Source: Aliidiomarina halalkaliphila | Lineage (GTDB): Bacteria; Pseudomonadota; Gammaproteobacteria; Enterobacterales; Alteromonadaceae | DNA length: 64,000 bases | Direction of reading: 5' to 3' | Assembly (NCBI RefSeq): GCF_007096385.1 | Contig: NZ_VJWL01000001.1 | Coordinates: 765,194 to 829,193 of the forward strand | Part shown: positions 34,501 to 43,855 of the stretch, one piece after another | Position numbering within the stretch: position 1 is the stretch's first letter | How the letters are laid out: each line of letters begins with the position of its first letter | Program-made: the position numbers and the translations under genes | Notes under the pieces: model-generated | Told to the model about the DNA's origin: nothing | Seen by the model: the letters and a program-made list of their open reading frames with translations, nothing else | Database searches by the model: none

Positions 34501-35796
34501 ATGCTCAGACAACAAGTTCGCGCTGTCAGTTCGTTATTATCAACAATGACATTGATCGGCTTGTGTGTAGGCATGACCAGTACCCTACTGAGCTTACGCG
34601 GTACCATCGAAGGTTTCTCGACCTTTACCATTGGTTTAATCATGTCCGCCTACTTCATCGGGTTCCTTTTCGGCACGACGCGAGCCCCAAAAGATATCCG
34701 GCGGGTCGGGTATATTCGCGCGTTCGGTGGTTTGGCCGCCTTAGGTACGGTCGCGGTACTAGTCCAATCTATATGGATCGATCCAACCGTTTGGTTTGTA
34801 ATGCGTTTTGTCAGCGGTTTCGCGCTTTCCGCCATGTTTGTTATTGCTGAAAGCTGGTTAAACACCATGGCCGATAACCGCAATCGCGGTGCCCTGCTCT
34901 CTGTATATTTGGTGCTCATCTATGGTGGCCTCATTGTTGGTCAACTTATTTTGGGATTGGTGGATCCAGCGAGCTTTGTTCCGTTCGCGATTATCGCGCT
35001 GCTGATAAATGTATCGCTCATTCCGATTTTGGCGAGCGTAACCGTTGAGCCGACCACCCACACACCGAAGAAAGTTCCCATGAAATTGTTGCTCGAACAG
35101 GCCCCGCTTGGTTTGTTTGCCGCGTTCTTGGCCCAAGGCTGCTACGCCATGTTCTACGGTGTTGGCCCGGTATACGCCACTATGGTTGGGTTATCCGTGG
35201 GGCAAGTATCAATTTTTATGGCCGCCTTCATTTTCGGTGGCTTAATTGCACAAACGCCGGTTGGATTTCTTTCTGATCGGTATGATCGCCGCTTGGTTCT
35301 GGCCGGAGTAACGGGAGCCGGTGCCATTGTCGCCTTGGTGTTATCACAAGTGAGCATTACTAATCCGATCTGGATTTATATTGGCATGGGCATTCTCGGC
35401 GGTTGCTTGCTCCCGATCTACTCCCTGGCAATGGCCCACACCAACGATTACCTCGAAAAAGATCAAATGATCGGAGCGACCGGAGCCATTATTAAAGTGG
35501 GGGGCGTAGGTGCCATTATCGGAGCTCCACTCGGCGCTGCGCTGATGCAATTTGCCAACATCAATATGTTCTTTGTGATGATGGCCGTACTTGCTTTTAT
35601 GATCTCCGGATACTCGGTCTATCGCGTTACGCAGCGCGCGAAAGCGCCCGATCAGATACATTCTGCACTCACCAGCTTAGCCCCAGCGCAACCGTCGGAA
35701 GAATTGCTAGCGGGCTTGATTGAAGAAGCAAACGAAGATTTTGAAGAGCCGGATGGGAAAATCCCAGTTAAACCGGGCTCATCTGGCCCAGTTTAA
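34501..35796 (+). CDS. MFS transporter, YcaD-like
   Basis: The 431-residue protein has about twelve membrane helices. It carries the major-facilitator hallmark between helices 8 and 9 (GFLSDRYDRR) and a first-half loop with APKDIRRVGY. It resembles YcaD-type MFS proteins. The substrate cannot be told. A charged C-terminal tail (about residues 385-431) faces the cytoplasm. The start ATG has AGGA about 10 bases upstream. It is divergent from DUF2066-hda and convergent with pgm, with no obvious terminator in the 33-base gap. Confidence 0.82.
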   Translation: MLRQQVRAVSSLLSTMTLIGLCVGMTSTLLSLRGTIEGFSTFTIGLIMSAYFIGFLFGTTRAPKDIRRVGYIRAFGGLAALGTVAVLVQSIWIDPTVWFVMRFVSGFALSAMFVIAESWLNTMADNRNRGALLSVYLVLIYGGLIVGQLILGLVDPASFVPFAIIALLINVSLIPILASVTVEPTTHTPKKVPMKLLLEQAPLGLFAAFLAQGCYAMFYGVGPVYATMVGLSVGQVSIFMAAFIFGGLIAQTPVGFLSDRYDRRLVLAGVTGAGAIVALVLSQVSITNPIWIYIGMGILGGCLLPIYSLAMAHTNDYLEKDQMIGATGAIIKVGGVGAIIGAPLGAALMQFANINMFFVMMAVLAFMISGYSVYRVTQRAKAPDQIHSALTSLAPAQPSEELLAGLIEEANEDFEEPDGKIPVKPGSSGPV

Positions 35797-35829
35797 CCGC
35801 GAATTGCTAAATCTGATGGTGATGCGACG

Positions 35830-37461
35830 TTATAACCAGGCGCTTAGCAGCGCCTCCGCTTCGGTTTGAATTTGTGCCAAATGTTCGGCACTTTTTAAAC
35901 TTTCCGCGTAGATCTTATATACAGGCTCAGTACCCGAAGGACGCACCGCAAACCAGCCGTTCTCTGTACAGACTTTCACACCGCCAAACCCTGCCTGGTT
36001 ACCCGGTGCTTTCGTCAATACCGCGGTGACCGGCTCCCCAGCCAAGGTTTCGAGATAAGGTGGTTTTTCCACTAGATGCGCAAACGACGCCATTTGTGCC
36101 GGCGTAGCCTGGCAGTCAATACGCGCGTAGCTGGCTTGTCCGTACTTGGCTTCTAATTCTGCATAGTAGGCGCTCGGTGATTTTCCTGTCACCGCCTGAA
36201 TTTCCATAGCCAATAGACCCAGCAAAATGCCATCTTTGTCGGTGGACCAAGGTTGGCCTTGGCGATCGATAAAACTCGCTCCTGCACTTTCTTCGCCAGC
36301 AAAGGCAATACTGCCCTCATGCAGACCTTGAGCAAACCATTTAAAACCTACCGGTACTTCCATTAAGTTGCGCTGAACACCGGCAACAACGCGATCAATC
36401 ATGGCGCTCGACACTAAGGTTTTACCAATGGCGATATCCGACGACCAATTTCGGTGCTGAACTAAGTAATCAATGGCCACTGCCAAGTAGTGATTTGGAT
36501 TCATCAATCCGGCCGGAGTAACAATCCCGTGCCGATCATAATCCGGGTCGTTCCCCACCCCTAAATCATAGTCATCTTTAAAGCGCAGCAGGTTCGCCAT
36601 GGCCGCCGCTGAAGAACAATCCATTCGAATCGCGCCGTCTTTATCCAACGTCATAAAAGCAAACGACGGATCCACGTGACCATTCATAATGGTTAAATCG
36701 AGCTGGTATGTATCACGAATCGCACGCCAATAAGCCGCGCCTGCACCACCCATGGCATCGATACCTACTTTTAATCCCGCTTTCTGAATCGCTGCCATAT
36801 CAATTACATCGGTTAAGCTATCCACGTAGCTGGCGATCCAATCAATTTTCTTTAACCGACGCGACTTTTTTGCCTGCGCGAAGGTAACAACATTCACGCC
36901 GATGAGTTCGCTGGCTAAGATCGCATTGGCATATTTTTCAATGGTTTTGGTCACATCACCGTCGGCTGGACCACCATGAGGTGGGTTATATTTCAGGCCA
37001 CCATCTTGTGGTGGATTATGGGATGGCGTAATGACCACGCCATCAGCAAGCCCTTCAGTACGACCCAGGTTATAACGAATGATTGCATGACTAATCACCG
37101 GCGTCGGCGTGTAGCCCAAATCCGATTGAATATGCACTTCAATTTCGTTGCCAATAAAGACTTCGAGGGCGGTAATAAACGCCGCCTCCGACAGTGCGTG
37201 GGTATCTTTACCCAACATCAATGGTCCGGTAATGCCTTGTTCCGTGCGGTAGGCAACAATGGCTTGGCAAATCGCCAAAATATGGGCTTCGTTGAACGAT
37301 AAACGCAGAGCACTACCACGATGGCCTGAGGTGCCAAAGCTCACCTGTTGGTTCGCTTTACCAGCATTTGGCTCGTTCACGTAATAAGCACTCATCAGTG
37401 CTGGAATATTGACTAAATCACTGGGTTCCGCTGGTTGTCCAGCGCGCGGATGTTGACTCAT
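35830..37461 (-). CDS. pgm: Phosphoglucomutase
   Basis: The 543-residue enzyme has the phosphoserine loop TPSHNPP, the metal-binding DPDYDRHG, the sugar-binding GEESAG and the phosphate-binding RPSGTEP. It interconverts glucose-1-phosphate and glucose-6-phosphate, supplying UDP-glucose for envelope sugars. Its ATG overlaps the seqA stop by 4 bases (ATGA), so the two are translationally coupled, exactly as in E. coli. Confidence 0.96.
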   Translation of the reverse strand: MSQHPRAGQPAEPSDLVNIPALMSAYYVNEPNAGKANQQVSFGTSGHRGSALRLSFNEAHILAICQAIVAYRTEQGITGPLMLGKDTHALSEAAFITALEVFIGNEIEVHIQSDLGYTPTPVISHAIIRYNLGRTEGLADGVVITPSHNPPQDGGLKYNPPHGGPADGDVTKTIEKYANAILASELIGVNVVTFAQAKKSRRLKKIDWIASYVDSLTDVIDMAAIQKAGLKVGIDAMGGAGAAYWRAIRDTYQLDLTIMNGHVDPSFAFMTLDKDGAIRMDCSSAAAMANLLRFKDDYDLGVGNDPDYDRHGIVTPAGLMNPNHYLAVAIDYLVQHRNWSSDIAIGKTLVSSAMIDRVVAGVQRNLMEVPVGFKWFAQGLHEGSIAFAGEESAGASFIDRQGQPWSTDKDGILLGLLAMEIQAVTGKSPSAYYAELEAKYGQASYARIDCQATPAQMASFAHLVEKPPYLETLAGEPVTAVLTKAPGNQAGFGGVKVCTENGWFAVRPSGTEPVYKIYAESLKSAEHLAQIQTEAEALLSAWL

Positions 37462-37997
37462 GTTAATAAATCCCTGATTTGCTCTGCTTCGTGTGCAGTA
37501 TAGCCAAGTTCCCTAGCCACTTGGGTCAGAATAGACTTTTTCTTGGTGGTGTTATTGTTGGTAACGACCCAGTACGGTGTTTCTGGAATCTGTTTTGGAT
37601 TCGTACTTGTGCCAGTGCTGGTGAGCTCTGCTTCAGAGGCGGAAAAATACAAGCGATTACGCCCGCGAATATCCAATACCCGCACAAACTGTTCCGGATG
37701 ACAGCGATGCAAGGTGGTTAGGATAAATAAGAAGCGTCCGACCACGCCTTTTTGCGATGTAAGATCCTGGCGAGCCACCCGATCAAAAAATCGCGTTGAA
37801 TGTTCCGTATCTGACGACACCGCCACCGACTGCACATCGGCTGGTACATGACGCAATGATTCGGTGCGAGTATGGGCGGAGGTTGCATCTGAGAGACCCA
37901 GCAAGCGCCGTAAAATAGACGAGGCTGATTCGCCGATATGTTGCGTGTGCGAGGCGATGTACGTGTAGAGTTCGTCATCGATTTCTATCTTTTTCAT
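37458..37997 (-). CDS. seqA: SeqA, negative modulator of replication initiation
   Basis: The 179-residue protein begins MKKIEIDDELYTYIA (N-terminal multimerisation domain) and has a C-terminal DNA-binding domain with RFLFILTTLHRCH and NNTTKKKSIL. SeqA binds hemimethylated GATC to sequester oriC and organise new DNA. I use the ATG at 37997 rather than the open frame's end. A TATACT on the minus strand (38046-38041) is a possible -10. Together with hda in this window it forms part of the replication timing control. Confidence 0.93.
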   Translation of the reverse strand: MKKIEIDDELYTYIASHTQHIGESASSILRRLLGLSDATSAHTRTESLRHVPADVQSVAVSSDTEHSTRFFDRVARQDLTSQKGVVGRFLFILTTLHRCHPEQFVRVLDIRGRNRLYFSASEAELTSTGTSTNPKQIPETPYWVVTNNNTTKKKSILTQVARELGYTAHEAEQIRDLLT

Positions 37998-38123
37998 ATA
38001 CTTACTGCTCTGAAATCGGGTGTTACTAAAAGTGGCGGATAGTATAACTGAGGCGGCTTCAGTTTGCACAAAAAGCACTTCCAAGCGACACTATAGCGAG
38101 ACTTCCGCAGTATGAGAGCAATC

Positions 38124-38894
38124 ATGATCTTAAATTACGAAACGTCGGGGAAACAGAGCCAAGCCGCCATCATTTTAGTGCATGGGCTATTTGGCGATCT
38201 CGACAACCTAAAAAGCATCTCCCGAGCCCTTCAGGACGACTACTACGTGGTGAACATCGAGTTGCGCAATCATGGCAATTCGCCCTGGACCGACTCCATG
38301 ACCTTAGCCGAAATGGCCGAAGATATTCGTGAGGTCATGAATGAACTCAACATCGATTCCGCTTACCTGCTTGGTCATTCACTGGGCGGCAAAGTGGTGA
38401 TGGATTTTGCCTTGCAGCATCCTGAACAAACCCTTGGCCTCATCGTGGCGGATATCGCACCCGTTGCCTACGACGCCCGCCATACTAGTATTCTCGATGC
38501 CCTAGAAGCGTTAGATCTCGACGCGGTTTCCAGCCGCCAAGACGCAGATAAGCAACTCAGTGAATATATTAATGAGAAAGGTGTGCGCTCATTCTTGCTG
38601 AAGAACCTTCGCAAGGACGATGACGGCTGGCACTGGCGTATGAACCTACCGGGCCTTCGCGCGTGTTACCCGGATTTGATTGGCGCACCGCAATCGGAAG
38701 GCCATTACGATGGCCCTGTGCTGTTTATTCGCGGCGGCAATTCCGACTACATTACCGAAGCGCACCGCCCAGAAATACAAAAGCGCTTTAGCAATGCAGA
38801 AGCGAAGACTATCGCTGATACGGGGCATTGGCTTCATGCAGAGAAGCCTCAGGTATTTAACGGAATTGTACTGCGCTTTCTAGAAGATCGTTAA
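38124..38894 (+). CDS. ybfF: YbfF-type alpha/beta hydrolase (esterase)
   Basis: The 256-residue hydrolase has VHGLFGDLDNL (oxyanion region), the nucleophile elbow GHSLGGK, a catalytic Asp in the region of FIRGGNSDYI, and the final His in DTGHWLHAEKP. YbfF acts on short acyl esters in vitro; the physiological substrate is unknown. I chose the second ATG (38124) with GAGAG upstream; the first is at 38112. It is divergent from seqA, as in E. coli. Confidence 0.88.
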   Translation: MILNYETSGKQSQAAIILVHGLFGDLDNLKSISRALQDDYYVVNIELRNHGNSPWTDSMTLAEMAEDIREVMNELNIDSAYLLGHSLGGKVVMDFALQHPEQTLGLIVADIAPVAYDARHTSILDALEALDLDAVSSRQDADKQLSEYINEKGVRSFLLKNLRKDDDGWHWRMNLPGLRACYPDLIGAPQSEGHYDGPVLFIRGGNSDYITEAHRPEIQKRFSNAEAKTIADTGHWLHAEKPQVFNGIVLRFLEDR

Positions 38895-38988
38895 GCAGGC
38901 GCGTGCTAGTTCCACCGATAATGGGTTTTGTGGTATCCTCCGCGCGCAGAGGCTGCGTTAAGCGCCGGTACCCATCGAGGAGTTCATT

Positions 38989-39207
38989 ATGCTGTCTGAA
39001 CACTTTGAGCTCATAGAGAGCCTGATGACCAATTTCGCGATTGCGGCTTTGTTTCTGTTGATTGGCTTGGCGATTCAAGATGTGCTGAAAAAGGGTGATG
39101 TTCCAAAGATTGGACGCTTTTTTGTATGGCTCGTTTTGTTTCTGGGAATGGCTGGATTTATTGCAAAAGGGATCATTCAGTTCTTCGTTGAGCGCAGTTT
39201 GGGTTAA
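38989..39207 (+). CDS. DUF2788 family small membrane protein
   Basis: The 72-residue protein has two membrane helices (about residues 13-31 and 42-66) linked by a short charged loop (KKGDVPK), as in DUF2788. A strong GAGGAG lies 6 bases before the ATG. It sits between ybfF and ybfE; function unknown. Confidence 0.8.
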   Translation: MLSEHFELIESLMTNFAIAALFLLIGLAIQDVLKKGDVPKIGRFFVWLVLFLGMAGFIAKGIIQFFVERSLG

Positions 39208-39247
39208 GCGTACGCGGCCCAGTTCAACAAGCTCTTGAATTCTAACT

Positions 39248-39523
39248 ATGGCGAAAGAAGCAGCAGACAAAATAACACCCGATTTATTTCAGGCGGAGCG
39301 GCGTCCGGGGCGACCCCGAACCAACCCACTGCCACGGGAACAACAACTTCGGCTCAATAAACGCCGACAACTCCAGCGCGATAAAGCCAAGGGCTTACGC
39401 CGCGTGGAGTTAAAGTTAACAGACGAACTCTATGCCGCGCTGACCGAACAAGCCGATGCCCAAAACATCAGCCGCAGCGCGCTCATTGAAAATCTAATCA
39501 AGAAAGCAATGCGTACCAAGTAA
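39248..39523 (+). CDS. ybfE: YbfE family protein (LexA-regulated family)
   Basis: The 91-residue basic protein has GRPRTNPLPREQQLRLNKR in the middle and a C-terminal ribbon-helix-helix-like segment (VELKLTDELYAAL, then SRSALIENLI). It matches YbfE in sequence style and in position before fldA-fur. In E. coli ybfE is LexA-controlled, but I see no CTGT-N8-ACAG box directly upstream here. It may bind DNA. Confidence 0.83.
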   Translation: MAKEAADKITPDLFQAERRPGRPRTNPLPREQQLRLNKRRQLQRDKAKGLRRVELKLTDELYAALTEQADAQNISRSALIENLIKKAMRTK

Positions 39524-39572
39524 CGCATTAGAACACACTGGTTTAACACGACGTATTGGGAACCACGTAGAT

Positions 39573-40097
39573 ATGGCAACCGTTGGATTATTTTTTGGCA
39601 GTGACACGGGCAACACTGAAGCCGTGGCGCAAATGATTCAGAAAGAGCTGGGCAAACATCTTATTGATGTAAAAGATATTGCCAAGTCGACCAAAGAGGA
39701 GATCGCTGATTACGATCTGCTTATTTTTGGTATTCCTACTTGGTACTACGGCGAAGCCCAGTGCGATTGGGACGATTTCTTCCCAGAGCTTGAAGAAGTC
39801 GACTTTGAAGGCAAAGTTGTAGCGATCTTCGGCTGTGGCGACCAAGAAGATTACGCGGAGTACTTCCTAGATGCTATGGGCATGATTCGCGATATCGTTG
39901 AAGCCCGCGGCGGGATTATTATTGGTCACTGGCCTACGGATAGCTACCATTTTGAAGCATCCAAAGGCATGGCCGACGACAACCACTTTGTCGGTTTAGG
40001 TATTGATGAAGATCGTCAACCTGAGCTCACCAAAGATCGCGTGAAAGCTTGGTGCGCCCAATTAATGGATGAGATGGGCCTCGATCAATTAGCCTAA
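39573..40097 (+). CDS. fldA: Flavodoxin FldA
   Basis: The 174-residue long-chain flavodoxin has the FMN phosphate loop GSDTGNTEAVA, the Trp-bearing loop GIPTWYYGEAQCDWD and the second flavin loop GCGDQEDYAEYF. It carries electrons to enzymes such as those of isoprenoid, biotin and methionine synthesis and replaces ferredoxin under iron limitation. It lies directly before fur, as in E. coli, but is separated from it by a terminator. Confidence 0.95.
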   Translation: MATVGLFFGSDTGNTEAVAQMIQKELGKHLIDVKDIAKSTKEEIADYDLLIFGIPTWYYGEAQCDWDDFFPELEEVDFEGKVVAIFGCGDQEDYAEYFLDAMGMIRDIVEARGGIIIGHWPTDSYHFEASKGMADDNHFVGLGIDEDRQPELTKDRVKAWCAQLMDEMGLDQLA

Positions 40098-40112
40098 GTA
40101 CTGCAATCGTAT

Positions 40113-40152
40113 AAAAAGGCCTCACAGGGCACCCTGTTGAGGCTTTTTTTTG
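40113..40152 (+). terminator. Intrinsic terminator after fldA
   Basis: A GC-rich stem (GCCTCACAGGG paired with CCCTGT-T-GAGGC, one bulged base) is followed by eight T residues. It lies 16 bases past the fldA stop and separates it from fur. Confidence 0.9.
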
Positions 40153-40217
40153 ATCCTTTTCGCGAGGATTTGGCTAACGGTTAATCAATGCTGTTTTCAT
40201 CGCTGCTCGGATGTGTC

Positions 40218-40223
40218 TATAAT
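40218..40223 (+). promoter_or_regulatory. Candidate -10 element of fur
   Basis: A perfect TATAAT lies 30 bases before the fur start codon, in the gap after the fldA terminator. The -35 is poor (TTTTCA near 40194-40199, 18-base spacing), which suggests an activator or weak basal use. No Fur box is evident. Confidence 0.45.
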
Positions 40224-40252
40224 CGAAAACAGTAGAACAGTCGGAGATCTTG

Positions 40253-40714
40253 ATGACAACGCCAGATGCTCAATTAAAGAAAGCGGGACTTAAGGTTACC
40301 TCTCCCCGGATTAAAATCCTCGAAGTCATGAAGAACCCTGCGCATCAGCACGTGAGCGCAGAAGAGGTTTACAAGATTTTGTTAGAACAAGGGGATGAAG
40401 TAGGCTTAGCCACCGTGTACCGGGTACTGAATCAATTTGACGACGCTGGTATTGTCACGCGCCATCATTTTGAAGGTGGTCGTTCGGTATTCGAATTGAG
40501 CGCAAAATCTCATCATGATCACCTTGTTTGTCTCACCTGCGGCCGTGTTATCGAGTTTGAAGATGACACCATCGAACGCCGTCAGGTACAAGTTGCCACC
40601 GAACACGGCTTAAAACTCACCAATCACAGTCTTTATCTTTACGGTGAGTGCAAAAATGCAGCCACCTGCGAACATAACCGCGAAGACGCCGATCACCACA
40701 GAATTGAGATTTAA
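40253..40714 (+). CDS. fur: Ferric uptake regulator Fur
   Basis: The 153-residue repressor has the winged-helix N-terminal domain (TSPRIKILEVM, ATVYRVLNQFDDAGIV), the zinc/iron His cluster HHDHLVCLTCG, and a second Cys pair in ECKNAATCEH. It senses Fe2+ and represses iron uptake genes. The ATG at 40253 has GGAG 5-6 bases upstream. Unusually, a reductase-like gene starts one base after its stop, suggesting co-transcription. Confidence 0.96.
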   Translation: MTTPDAQLKKAGLKVTSPRIKILEVMKNPAHQHVSAEEVYKILLEQGDEVGLATVYRVLNQFDDAGIVTRHHFEGGRSVFELSAKSHHDHLVCLTCGRVIEFEDDTIERRQVQVATEHGLKLTNHSLYLYGECKNAATCEHNREDADHHRIEI

Positions 40715-40715
40715 T

Positions 40716-41744
40716 ATGGAATGGATGATTTACGGAGCAAACGGCTACACCGGAGAGCTGATTGCCCGCTACGCCGTTGAACAAGGCCACCGCCCTATCC
40801 TTGCTGGCCGCAATGAAAAAGCAATTACGGAACTTGCAGACTCATTAGGATTACCCAGCCGCATTTTTGCATTAGATCGCGCTCCAAAAATCGCTGAACA
40901 ACTCAGTGATATTGATTTAGTTGTGCATTGTGCGGGCCCTTTCGAGTTAACCGCCGAAGTTATGATGCGCGCTTGCATTGAGAGCAAAACCCACTATTTA
41001 GACATTACTGGTGAGCTGGATATTTTTGAGCTCGGTGCCAGTTTTGATGCGGCCGCCAAAACAGCTGGGATTGTGATCTGCCCTGGCGTTGGCTTTGATG
41101 TTATTCCAACTGATTGTGTTGCAGCAACACTCAAACAACAACTGCCCAACGCGTCCCATTTACGTCTTGGCTTTGATTCACGCTCGCGTATGAGTCGGGG
41201 CACCGCTAAAACGAGCGTGCGTCGTATTGGTCAGGGTGGCGCTGTGCGTCGCGATGGTAAGATTGTCAGTGTGCCGCTGGCTTACAAAGCCGAAACCATT
41301 GATTTTGGTGGTGGCGAGAAAATGGCCATGACCATTCCTTGGGGCGATGTATCTACTGCCTATCACAGCACCGGCATCCCAAATATCGAAGTGTATATTC
41401 CTGCATCACCGAAACTGGTGAAGCGGATGCGCAATATGAATTGGGTGCGTTGGTTATTCCGCGCTGAATTTATGAAGCGTTGGCTGATGAAAAAAATTGA
41501 TCAGCAACCTGCTGGTCCAGAAGAGAAAGAACGTAAAGCCCATTACACTTGGGTATGGGGCGAAGCCACTAACCCGCAAGGCGAAGTGGTGACTATTCGT
41601 GAAAAAGTCATGAACGGATACACCCTCACCGCCCAAGGCGCCGTGACCATGGCGTTGTTTGTGCTGAATAATCCAGGCACCGGTGGTTTCCAAACCCCAT
41701 CGAAACTATACGGCCCAGAGCTTATTGAGAAGTTTCGGGTGTAG
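40716..41744 (+). CDS. Saccharopine dehydrogenase-like NAD(P)-binding reductase
   Basis: The 342-residue protein starts with a Rossmann nucleotide-binding motif (MIYGANGYTGELIARY), then VVHCAGPFE and DITGELDIFE, typical of the saccharopine dehydrogenase/trans-acting enoyl reductase group. Substrates in this group vary (lipid or polyketide reduction, lysine degradation), so the reaction is not known. The start at 40716 is 1 base past the fur stop; the longer frame lies inside fur. A terminator follows. Co-expression with fur might tie it to iron or redox state (inference). Confidence 0.8.
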   Translation: MEWMIYGANGYTGELIARYAVEQGHRPILAGRNEKAITELADSLGLPSRIFALDRAPKIAEQLSDIDLVVHCAGPFELTAEVMMRACIESKTHYLDITGELDIFELGASFDAAAKTAGIVICPGVGFDVIPTDCVAATLKQQLPNASHLRLGFDSRSRMSRGTAKTSVRRIGQGGAVRRDGKIVSVPLAYKAETIDFGGGEKMAMTIPWGDVSTAYHSTGIPNIEVYIPASPKLVKRMRNMNWVRWLFRAEFMKRWLMKKIDQQPAGPEEKERKAHYTWVWGEATNPQGEVVTIREKVMNGYTLTAQGAVTMALFVLNNPGTGGFQTPSKLYGPELIEKFRV

Positions 41745-41780
41745 GCGCAACTGCACCTTTGTAGCTAACGTTTGTGTATA

Positions 41781-41807
41781 AAAAAAGCTAGCCTCGGCTA
41801 GCTTTTT
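41781..41807. terminator. Bidirectional intrinsic terminator between reductase gene and kdsB
   Basis: The inverted repeat GCTAGCC/GGCTAGC (41787-41802) with a 2-4-base loop is flanked by A6 and T5, so it works on both strands. It separates the fur-reductase unit from the convergent comEC-msbA-lpxK-ycaR-kdsB operon. Confidence 0.88.
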
Positions 41808-41811
41808 GCGT

Positions 41812-42561
41812 TTAGCCTCGAGCGCGGGCTAAATCCTCCGGCGTGTCGATGCCCGCCGGCGGTTCAATGATCGCTTCGGCAACGTGGATCTTCTCCCCAT
41901 GCCAAAGTACTCGTAATTGCTCAAGGGATTCTAACTGTTCCAGTGGGCTTGGCTCCCACTCGGCGTAACGCTCTACAAATCCAGCGCGATAGGCATAAAT
42001 ACCCACATGGCGGCGATACATACCCAGAACGAGTTCAGCGTGGTCACGGTTGGCAGTAAAACGCTCCCGATCCCAAGGAATCGCCGCTCGACTAAAATAC
42101 AGAGCGTAGTTCGACGCATCGGCGACCACTTTCACCACATTTGGATTAAATAACTCATCGGAACTGGTCAGCGGTACTGATAACGTTGCCATGGGTGCAC
42201 TGCGTTGGCTAGCTAAGTTCTCTGCCACTTGGCAGATAATCTCCGGGGGGATAAAGGGTTCGTCGCCTTGTACATTGACCACCACCTGATCATCAGCAAG
42301 GGCTAGCAAATCAACGACTTCAGCCAAACGTTCCGTACCCGATTGATGATCTGTTGAGGTGAGCATGGCGCGTCCGCCAAAGCCACTCACTACATCCACA
42401 ATACGTTGGTCGTCGGTGGCAATAATGACTTCCGAAGCACCACTTTGAATGGCGCGCTCGTAAACGTGTTGAATCATTGGCTTGCCATGAATATCTGCCA
42501 GCGGCTTTCCAGGCAAGCGCGTGGATTGATAACGTGCTGGAATTACAACGGTAAAGCTCAT
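41812..42561 (-). CDS. kdsB: 3-deoxy-manno-octulosonate cytidylyltransferase
   Basis: The 249-residue enzyme begins [19 protein letters not shown], the nucleotidyltransferase signature, and has [13 protein letters not shown] and RHVGIYAYR. It makes CMP-KDO for the LPS inner core. It overlaps ycaR by 4 bases and is the last gene of the LPS operon. Confidence 0.95.
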   Translation of the reverse strand: MSFTVVIPARYQSTRLPGKPLADIHGKPMIQHVYERAIQSGASEVIIATDDQRIVDVVSGFGGRAMLTSTDHQSGTERLAEVVDLLALADDQVVVNVQGDEPFIPPEIICQVAENLASQRSAPMATLSVPLTSSDELFNPNVVKVVADASNYALYFSRAAIPWDRERFTANRDHAELVLGMYRRHVGIYAYRAGFVERYAEWEPSPLEQLESLEQLRVLWHGEKIHVAEAIIEPPAGIDTPEDLARARG

Positions 42562-42755
42562 TTCTTTAATTGCTCCAATTCAGCCACCGAAAGCTCACGG
42601 GCTGCACTTGCCAGTAACGCAGGGATACCTTCGTTTACCGGATATGCGAGCTGCTCGCCGCGACACACAAGTTCGCTGCGGTCGTGATTCCAAACCAATT
42701 TCCCCTTGCATGACGGGCATGCCAAGATCGATAACATATTGGTGGGAATACTCAT
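42558..42755 (-). CDS. ycaR: Trm112/YcaR family small protein
   Basis: The 65-residue protein has a CPSCKG zinc-ribbon half-site, then [17 protein letters not shown] and a C-terminal helix, as in YcaR (UPF0434/Trm112-like). These small proteins probably act as partners or zinc-ribbon adaptors; a precise function in LPS operons is not known. It overlaps lpxK and kdsB by 4 bases each, showing tight coupling. Confidence 0.88.
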   Translation of the reverse strand: MSIPTNMLSILACPSCKGKLVWNHDRSELVCRGEQLAYPVNEGIPALLASAARELSVAELEQLKK

Positions 42756-43855
42756 GCTTTGACTCCCTGCTGTTGTTGCTCAAGTTCGCGGCCCGATGCC
42801 TGCTGCACCGCCCGCAAAAACTGTTCTTTAAACGTCTCGGGGAACTGCGCCGAGACCTGCAAATAATACCAATGCGGTCGCGCAAATGAACGACATTTAA
42901 TGGCATCTTTTTCCGTCATTAAAATAGGCACTTCATTGCTTACATCATAAAAATCTTGTGCTGAATACGCATGATGATCCGAGAACACACGGGTTTCCTG
43001 AATATCAATGCCGTGCTCCATCACAAAATTAAAGAATCGCTCCGGATTACCAATACCGGCAATGGCCAATACACTTTCACCATCGGGCACATCAATTTCA
43101 GCACCGTCACTCACCCGGCGCCAGCCTACTGACGTTAGCGTCATAGGCACAGCCTGCTCATTGCGCTTTAACTTTAAGCCCGCAATGGTGGCCGGCTGAC
43201 CCCCATTGATAATGACCCATTGTGTCTTCCGTAATCGCCGACGACTCTCACGCAATGGCCCAACCGGCAAGCGCCAACCATTTCCTAGGCCGCGTTCGCC
43301 GTCAACCACAGCAATTTCAATATCGCGATCGAGAGCGTAATGTTGCAAACCATCGTCGGCCAAAATCACATCGACTTCACCAGATGCTTCTAACATTTGC
43401 GCTGCCTGAACACGCTTGGGAGCCACTACAACAGGCACTCCGGTAAGTTCCGCTAATAATTTTGGTTCATCCCCGACTTGCAGCGGCGAACTATTTTTAT
43501 CCACTCGTTGTGGAAACGGGCCTTCACCACCGTAACCGCGACTCACAATCCCAGGTCGATAGCCGGCTCCTTGCAGTAACCGCACCAATCCCATCACCGT
43601 TGGCGTCTTTCCGGTTCCACCGACAGTCACGTTACCGACCACAACCACTGGCAAAGATACCTTTGTACGACGTTTTAAGCGGATTTTATACAAACCACGT
43701 CTGAATGCCGCGACCCACGTAAAAAGCACGCTAAGGGGCGCCAGAGGCCACAACGGCAATACCAACTTGGGTTGATACCACCAGCGCACAATTTGTTTTT
43801 CCTGTTTACGTTGCTGCATCGGCTGCAACGACTTCCTTCTCGATTTCAATTTCAC
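42752..43855 (-). CDS. lpxK: Tetraacyldisaccharide 4'-kinase
   Basis: The 367-residue protein has a single N-terminal membrane anchor region (about residues 28-52), the P-loop GNVTVGGTGKTP, RGYGG, and the catalytic DDGLQH. It phosphorylates lipid A disaccharide at the 4' position on the cytoplasmic face of the inner membrane. The N-terminus carries about 20 extra basic residues compared with E. coli LpxK. It overlaps msbA and ycaR by 4 bases. Confidence 0.94.
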   Translation of the reverse strand: MKLKSRRKSLQPMQQRKQEKQIVRWWYQPKLVLPLWPLAPLSVLFTWVAAFRRGLYKIRLKRRTKVSLPVVVVGNVTVGGTGKTPTVMGLVRLLQGAGYRPGIVSRGYGGEGPFPQRVDKNSSPLQVGDEPKLLAELTGVPVVVAPKRVQAAQMLEASGEVDVILADDGLQHYALDRDIEIAVVDGERGLGNGWRLPVGPLRESRRRLRKTQWVIINGGQPATIAGLKLKRNEQAVPMTLTSVGWRRVSDGAEIDVPDGESVLAIAGIGNPERFFNFVMEHGIDIQETRVFSDHHAYSAQDFYDVSNEVPILMTEKDAIKCRSFARPHWYYLQVSAQFPETFKEQFLRAVQQASGRELEQQQQGVKA

